From Pelotomaculum sp. DTU098 (GTDB taxonomy: Bacteria; Bacillota; Desulfotomaculia; Desulfotomaculales; Pelotomaculaceae), in NCBI GenBank assembly GCA_001512635.1, contig LFSA01000021.1, positions 1 through 64,000 on the forward strand: a stretch of 64,000 bases of DNA, given 5' to 3'. The notes under the pieces are model-generated. The model saw only the letters and a program-made list of their open reading frames with translations, was not told where the DNA came from and made no database searches. Within the stretch, counting starts at the first letter, position 1. Each line of letters begins with the position of its first letter. Of this stretch, positions 59,206 through 64,000 are shown piece after piece. The translations under genes were made by a program, and so were the position numbers.

Positions 59206-61371
59206 TTAAAACCCTTTAAGGGGGTTGGGCCCCAAAGCCGCCAGTTCACCTGCGAATCCGTCCAGGATGGCGGGTATTCTGGTATAGTCCATGATCCCCA
59301 CTTCAACCACCTTGACCCTGCCGGCCTCCAGCCCCATCCTGTCCAGGGTTTCGGAAACATTCATAATCCGGGTCCGGGCCAGTTCGCTGCCGTTGATGAA
59401 GTGGCACTGGTAGTCCTCCCCCTGCCTGCAGCCCATCAATAATACGCCATCTATCCCCCGGGACATGGCGTCGGCAATCCAGACCGGGTTCAGCGAGCCG
59501 AGACAGCGCAGGGGGATTATTCTGACCCAGGGGTTGTACTTCAGCCCGGCGGCGCCGGCCAGGTCCAGGGCTGGGTAGGCGTCGTTCTCGCAGGCAAACA
59601 CCAGGACCCGCGGCTTTTCCTCGTATTCTTCAGGGACCTCAATGGACTTAATCATGGAACTGACCAGGGCTACGGAAAAGTCCTTAAAGGAGACGATCCG
59701 CTCCGGGCAGGCGCCCAGGCAGGTGCCGCACCGCCTGCAGCGGGTAATTTGGGGCAATGGGTTGGACTTGGCGTCCTCGTTGATAGCCCCGAAGGGACAC
59801 TCTTCCGTGCAGCGCTTGCACTGGGTGCAACGGCTCATATTGAACTCAGGATAGGAGATGTCAAGGGCCCTGGGGTGAAGTGCCTGACCCCGGGCGGTCA
59901 TCTCTATACACTGGATGGCCTTGAGGGCCGCACCGGCAGCGTCTTCCAATGTGCTCACCAGGTCCATGGGCTCCCTCACGCTACCCGCGGCGTAGATCCC
60001 GGTGCGGCGGGTTTCGTAAGGAAAGCAGATGAAATGGGAATCGGGAAAACCGTATTTCAGAGCCGGCAGCTCCGGCCCCTGCCTGTAATCCAGCTTCAGG
60101 ATCCCCTGTTCCAGGCCGTCCCCGGCAGCTTCCGGGATCATGCCGGTTGCCAGGACCACCAGGTCCAGCCCTTCCGCCCTGGAGCGGCAGCCTAAAAAGA
60201 CATCGTCGGCCTCCACGGAGAGGCTTCCCCCCTGGTCCGCAACACGCACAACCTCACCCTGGATGAAAACAGCCCCCGCTTCCTGTACCTTCCTGTAAAA
60301 ATGCTCGTACTGGCCGCTAACCCGCAGGTCCCGGTAATAAATAAAAACCGTGCAGCCCGGATCCGGCTCAAGAAGGTACAGGGCCTGTTTCAGGGTTTCC
60401 TCACAGCAGGCTGCCGAACAGTAGGGCAGGTGTTCCGGGTCCCTGGAACCGGCACACTGGATAAAGGCGATCCGCCTGGCCTCCCTGCCGTCCGAGGGAC
60501 GCGCCACCCGGCCGCCGCCCCGCAGGGCCAGTTTCTCAAATTCTGAACTCACTATGATATCCGGGGACGTCCCGTAAGCCAGGTTTTTCAACCGGGTGAG
60601 TTTAGCCGGATTATAGGCGCCGGCGCCGGAAGCCACGATTATTGAACCCACCCGCTCCTTCAGCAGGCGCTTCCCCTGCCTGATAGTCACATCGAACAGG
60701 CCCGGGCCGCCGGCGGTTCTTTCGATGGACGCGCCGCGGTAAACCACAATGCCGGGATGGCTTTCCACCTCCCTGGAGAGCTGGTGGATCGGGTTTTCCA
60801 TCAACTCTGTGTAAGGAGGCTTTAACGGCGCACACCGGTAGACATTCCGCAGCCAGCCGCCCAAAGAGTTTTCCCGCTCCACCAGGACAACCCGGTAAGC
60901 TGCCCGGGCCGCTTCCAGCGCGGCGGTCAGACCGGCCAGGCCGCCCCCCACAACCAGAATGGTTCTGGAGGGGTTTTCCAGGCGGAAGGGTTCAGGAACA
61001 GCAACACTGCCCACCCGGGCCAGGCCCATGCGCAGAGCGTCCTCCGCCAGCATTTGGATATCTTCGCTGCCGGGCTCGTGGCACCAGGCAACCTGCTCCC
61101 TCAAATTGACCCTGACCACCGGTATACCCGGCCCGTAATCAAACAATTTGACGTAAAACCTGGGCGAGCATGCTGCCAGCACAACCGCGTCCACATCCCC
61201 CTCCGCCACGTCGCCTTGAATCAGGCCGGCGTCCTGTCCGCAGAAATAAACGCTCTCCCTGATCAGCGCAACCCGGCGGTCAGCTTCAGCAACCTTGAGC
61301 AGACCGGCGGGGTCCAGAACCTCCCCGATACCGCAGCCGGAACAGAGATAGACGCCAATTTTAGCAGCCAT
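59206..61371 (-). CDS. qmoB: Quinone-interacting membrane-bound oxidoreductase subunit QmoB
   Basis: A 721-aa HdrA-like flavoprotein of the Qmo complex. It starts MAAKIGVYLCSGCGIGEVLD, with FAD Rossmann motif VVGGGLAGLTAALEAARA and a ferredoxin block CTQCKRCTEECPFGAI then CRRCGTCLGACPE. Residues from ~585 form an MvhD-type domain (VLVFACENDAYPALD and LRCLGSLNPV). QmoB is expected to pass electrons between QmoA/HdrBC and APS reductase. The ATG at 61371 overlaps the qmoA stop by 11 bp; upstream codons in this frame are just qmoA antiphase sequence. A 265-bp gap precedes hdrC. Confidence 0.95.
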   Translation of the reverse strand: MAAKIGVYLCSGCGIGEVLDPAGLLKVAEADRRVALIRESVYFCGQDAGLIQGDVAEGDVDAVVLAACSPRFYVKLFDYGPGIPVVRVNLREQVAWCHEPGSEDIQMLAEDALRMGLARVGSVAVPEPFRLENPSRTILVVGGGLAGLTAALEAARAAYRVVLVERENSLGGWLRNVYRCAPLKPPYTELMENPIHQLSREVESHPGIVVYRGASIERTAGGPGLFDVTIRQGKRLLKERVGSIIVASGAGAYNPAKLTRLKNLAYGTSPDIIVSSEFEKLALRGGGRVARPSDGREARRIAFIQCAGSRDPEHLPYCSAACCEETLKQALYLLEPDPGCTVFIYYRDLRVSGQYEHFYRKVQEAGAVFIQGEVVRVADQGGSLSVEADDVFLGCRSRAEGLDLVVLATGMIPEAAGDGLEQGILKLDYRQGPELPALKYGFPDSHFICFPYETRRTGIYAAGSVREPMDLVSTLEDAAGAALKAIQCIEMTARGQALHPRALDISYPEFNMSRCTQCKRCTEECPFGAINEDAKSNPLPQITRCRRCGTCLGACPERIVSFKDFSVALVSSMIKSIEVPEEYEEKPRVLVFACENDAYPALDLAGAAGLKYNPWVRIIPLRCLGSLNPVWIADAMSRGIDGVLLMGCRQGEDYQCHFINGSELARTRIMNVSETLDRMGLEAGRVKVVEVGIMDYTRIPAILDGFAGELAALGPNPLKGF

Positions 61372-62617
61372 GACCACGCCTCCCCACCCATTGAACCGCC
61401 CGGAGCGCGGCCGCGGCTCCGCTGCGCACCGAAGGGGCCACCTCCATGGGCCTGGTGGCACAGCCGGCGGCATAAAAACCTGGCGCCAGGACCGGTCTCA
61501 CGAAGCCGTCCCTGTCCCTGGCTGAAGCCGGAATTCCGGAGCACAGGGGTGAAGGGGCCATGCCCGCAGCCAGCACCACCAGCTCAAAGACTTTCTCCAT
61601 AACCCGGCCGTTGAGCTGATTCTCCACCAGGACCAGCAGGTTCCCGGTGGCGGTGTCTTCTCTAATCTCACCGGGCTTCCCTTTGATCAGCTCTATACCG
61701 GTCCTTTCCCGTACCCCGGCATAAAAGTCCTCGTAAAACCCCCTGGCCCGGATATCAATGTAAAACATGGCAAGCCTGGTTTCCGGGTAACGTTCCCTGA
61801 CATAAGCCGCCTGTTTTAAAGAAACCAGGCAGCAGACACCGGAGCAGGTCCGCAGGTGGTTCTCGTCCCGGGAGCCGGCACACTGCACAAAGGCTATGCT
61901 GGCCGGCTCCCTTCTGTCCGAGGGGCGCAGGATTTTACCCGAGGTGGGGCCATCTGGTGCAGCCATCCTTTCCAGCATCATGTTTGTAATTACGTTGGGA
62001 TAACGCCCCCCACCGTAATTACCCAGCCTGGCTGTGTCGTAGGGGTCCCATCCGGCCGCCCAGATCACGGAGCCGGTTTTAAGGAACAGCGTCCTCGGCT
62101 CCATCTCCAGGTCGATTGCCCCATAGGGGCAGGCTTCCGCACACCTGGAGCAGGAAGGACCCCAACAGGCCTCACCGTCAATCACGTAGCGGTAGAGGAA
62201 GGCAAGCCTGTGGGGCAAGTAGATAGCCTTCGTCCGGTCAAGGCCGAAATTAAAGGTATTGGGCCTCTCCGCAGGGCAGGCCTCTGCGCACCTGCCACAG
62301 CCGGTGCAGTTTTCCTTCACAAAGGTGGGCTTTAAACTTACCACAACCTCAAAGGAGCCCTCCCCGCCCGAAACGGCAATTACCTCTGCTGATGTCAAAA
62401 GGCGAAACCGGGAATTTGCCGCCAGCCTTTTAAAAACAATCTCAAGACCACAACCAGGAGGACACAATTTGGGGAAATACAGGTTCAACTGGGCAACCCG
62501 CCCCCCCAGGCTGGGTTCTTTCTCCACCAGGAGCACGTCGAAGCCTGCTTCAACAGCTTCAACCGCAGCGGTTAGCCCGCTAATCCCGCCGCCGGCCACC
62601 AGAATGGTCTCGTTCAT
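61361..62617 (-). CDS. qmoA: Quinone-interacting membrane-bound oxidoreductase subunit QmoA
   Basis: A 418-aa HdrA-like flavoprotein. The FAD-binding start ILVAGGGISGLTAAVEAVEA is followed by the HdrA-type GGRVAQLNLYFPKLCPPGCG. Two ferredoxin [4Fe-4S] motifs come next (CTGCGRCAEACPAERP and CSRCAEACPYGAIDLE), then a second FAD domain. QmoA interacts with APS reductase and routes electrons to AprAB. It starts 9 bp after the aprA stop and overlaps qmoB by 11 bp, so the genes are tightly coupled in one operon. The order aprA-qmoA-qmoB is that of sulfate reducers. Confidence 0.96.
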   Translation of the reverse strand: MNETILVAGGGISGLTAAVEAVEAGFDVLLVEKEPSLGGRVAQLNLYFPKLCPPGCGLEIVFKRLAANSRFRLLTSAEVIAVSGGEGSFEVVVSLKPTFVKENCTGCGRCAEACPAERPNTFNFGLDRTKAIYLPHRLAFLYRYVIDGEACWGPSCSRCAEACPYGAIDLEMEPRTLFLKTGSVIWAAGWDPYDTARLGNYGGGRYPNVITNMMLERMAAPDGPTSGKILRPSDRREPASIAFVQCAGSRDENHLRTCSGVCCLVSLKQAAYVRERYPETRLAMFYIDIRARGFYEDFYAGVRERTGIELIKGKPGEIREDTATGNLLVLVENQLNGRVMEKVFELVVLAAGMAPSPLCSGIPASARDRDGFVRPVLAPGFYAAGCATRPMEVAPSVRSGAAAALRAVQWVGRRGHGC

Positions 62618-62626
62618 GGGACTTAA

Positions 62627-64000
62627 TCAAAGAATGTGGAGTACCGGGCGCTTCACGCAGGTCCACTGGCCGTTAGCCGGGTTCCAGGTAATGTTGGCAA
62701 AACAATGCCAGTTCTTCTCGTCCATTTCCGGGTAGTCGGCACGGAAATAGTAGCCCGGCCAGCGGGTCTCCTCCCGGAAGAGAACGGTCCGGACGTGGGC
62801 TTCGGCCTGCCAGGTGCGGTGGACATTTTCCCAGCACCGCATCAACTCGTGCAGGTCCTGGGCCGCCAGTTTTTCTGCGTCCTCCCGCAGGAAGGCCAGG
62901 AGCTCCAGGGCCCTCTCCAGGGAAGGAGCATTGGTTGTAAAATTGGCGCTTACGCCGCCGGCATACTCGTCCATGAGCTTCTGCAGCCGGTACATGTACA
63001 TCTTGGGCCTGATATAGTTCGGATTGATGTCGTGGTTCGTCGTGTAGTTGCGGTATTTCTCGTATGTTGCCAGCGGCCGGTAGGTCCGGGCCTTGAGCTC
63101 CTCCACAACAGCCCCGTCGACATCCGGCTGGACGTTGTTTTCCAGGATGAACTTGATCGCGGACTTGGCAGCAATCCGGCCTTCGGCGTGAGAACCGGAG
63201 GAGAACTTGTGGCTGGAGGCCCCGGAGGCGTCACCGGCCGCGAACAGGCCCCGGACCGTGGTCATATTCCCGTAGCCCCAGAAATATTCGGGCGGGGCCA
63301 GGTCCGCCGGACCGCTGACCCAGGCTCCGGAGGCCCCTGAATGGGAACCGATGAAATAGGGTTCTGCAGCTGCAATTTCTGAAGAACGTTTCTCCGGTTC
63401 GGTGTTGGTGGCGGCCCACAGCAGCGCCTGGGAAATGGTCATATCGAGGAAGTCCTCCCAGGCCTCCTTTTCCAGCTGCTTCAACTTCATCTTTATAGCC
63501 TTTGCATCCCCCTCTCCCTGAGCGGCAAGCCGGGCAATGGCCTCGTCGGTGCGCATGTAGATAGGCCCTTTGCCTTCAACACTATCCAGCATGCCCAGGT
63601 AATTGCGCAGGTTTGCCGGAATGGGCCTGGCCAGCCCGTAGGGTCTCCATTTTTCAAGCTCAGCCCGGCGCTTTACCATGTACTCGCCACCCAGGGCACT
63701 GGTGGCCCGGGACTTGAAGTGGAGGAACCAGGCGCCCACCGGGCCGTAGGCGTCCTTGAAACGGACGGGAATGAAGCGGACTTCCTGGCAGGTCATCTCG
63801 GCTCCGGAACGGATTGTGAAGTAGGCGCTTGAGCCGGTGCTGAAAGGGGGATACCAGCTGCGGCCCAATCCCTCCCCGGTAGAACGCGGCTTAAAGACCC
63901 CCACCGCGCCGCCCATGGCCGCCAGGACTGCCTTTGCCTTGAACACGTAAAACTTGTTTTCGCGGACACTGAAACCCACTGCCCCGGCCACCCGGTCACC
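62627..64000 (-). CDS. aprA: Adenylylsulfate (APS) reductase alpha subunit, C-terminal part
   Basis: The last 457 residues of AprA, the FAD subunit that reduces APS to sulfite and AMP in dissimilatory sulfate reduction. The reading frame continues past the window edge, so the N-terminus, including the FAD-binding motif, is missing. Visible parts of the flavin and substrate domain include GDASGASSHKFSSGSHAEGR and RPLATYEKYRNYTTNHDINP, and the C-terminus NWHCFANITWNPANGQWTCV, all as in AprA. The full protein is ~630-650 aa. aprB is presumably just upstream outside the window. qmoA follows after 9 bp. Confidence 0.97.
   Translation of the reverse strand, partial: GDRVAGAVGFSVRENKFYVFKAKAVLAAMGGAVGVFKPRSTGEGLGRSWYPPFSTGSSAYFTIRSGAEMTCQEVRFIPVRFKDAYGPVGAWFLHFKSRATSALGGEYMVKRRAELEKWRPYGLARPIPANLRNYLGMLDSVEGKGPIYMRTDEAIARLAAQGEGDAKAIKMKLKQLEKEAWEDFLDMTISQALLWAATNTEPEKRSSEIAAAEPYFIGSHSGASGAWVSGPADLAPPEYFWGYGNMTTVRGLFAAGDASGASSHKFSSGSHAEGRIAAKSAIKFILENNVQPDVDGAVVEELKARTYRPLATYEKYRNYTTNHDINPNYIRPKMYMYRLQKLMDEYAGGVSANFTTNAPSLERALELLAFLREDAEKLAAQDLHELMRCWENVHRTWQAEAHVRTVLFREETRWPGYYFRADYPEMDEKNWHCFANITWNPANGQWTCVKRPVLHIL

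Noticed and set aside
1-64000. Search by eye for CRISPR arrays, rRNA operons, prophage genes and restriction systems
   Set aside because: No regularly spaced repeats, no rRNA, no integrase or phage structural genes and no intact transposase were seen; only the small relic at 5439-5612 resembles a mobile element.

Overview
The window reads as the chromosome of a Gram-positive, endospore-forming, sulfate-reducing Firmicute of the Desulfotomaculum type. Three lines of sequence evidence agree. First, sporulation genes (spoIIGA, sigE, sigG, a SpoVD-type PBP and tiny YjcZ-like membrane proteins) sit in and around a Firmicute division/cell-wall (dcw) cluster, and MurE carries the DNPR motif of meso-diaminopimelate ligases. 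Second, the right edge holds the dissimilatory sulfate-reduction genes aprA, qmoA and qmoB, followed by soluble HdrC- and HdrB-like proteins in the place of membrane-bound QmoC, an arrangement known from Gram-positive sulfate reducers. Third, a tRNA-Sec and a SelD with an in-frame UGA show that the organism makes selenoproteins. No CRISPR array, rRNA or intact mobile element was seen.

Layout. 1-5200: tRNA-Sec with promoter and terminator, pcm, lgt, a tiny Gly-rich membrane protein, and a MarR-MATE efflux pair with a likely operator. 5200-5640: inverted repeats and a decayed transposase-like fragment. 5640-32500, almost all minus strand: sigG, sigE, spoIIGA, selD (Sec-containing), a 40-aa ORF, ftsZ, ftsA, sbp, two DUF881 genes, divIB, [two tiny membrane genes on the plus strand], murA, murB, murC, murG, ftsW/spoVE, murD, mraY, murF, murE, spoVD-like PBP, ftsL, rsmH and mraZ. 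Transcription starts at mraZ, where three 10-bp-phased AAGTGG repeats form a likely MraZ autoregulatory site, and runs leftward through precursor synthesis and division to the mother-cell/forespore sigma switch.

32700-42100: a PHP phosphatase overlapping a truncated MetE-like gene, a conserved protein often labelled quinate 5-dehydrogenase, a GH57-GT4 fusion for alpha-glucan metabolism, Fur, a DacF-type carboxypeptidase, and feoA-feoB behind a promoter with a palindromic operator. 42180-49330: a 47-aa ORF, a GH18 cell-wall/spore hydrolase, an MFS transporter, a polysaccharide deacetylase with a second C-terminal domain, and glcD-glcF (2-hydroxyacid oxidation).

49400-57050: four tandem paralogous genes for 47-51-aa charged helical proteins with a repeated 24-bp upstream element (the least explained part of the window), then a Cys-rich YkgJ-like protein, HtrA, a class A PBP, a DUF218/SanA-like protein, an iron-sulfur flavoprotein and PspC. 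57300-64000 (minus strand): hdrB, hdrC, qmoB, qmoA and partial aprA. APS reductase takes electrons from QmoAB, which here probably couples to HdrBC and cytoplasmic thiol/ferredoxin-type carriers rather than directly to menaquinone through QmoC.
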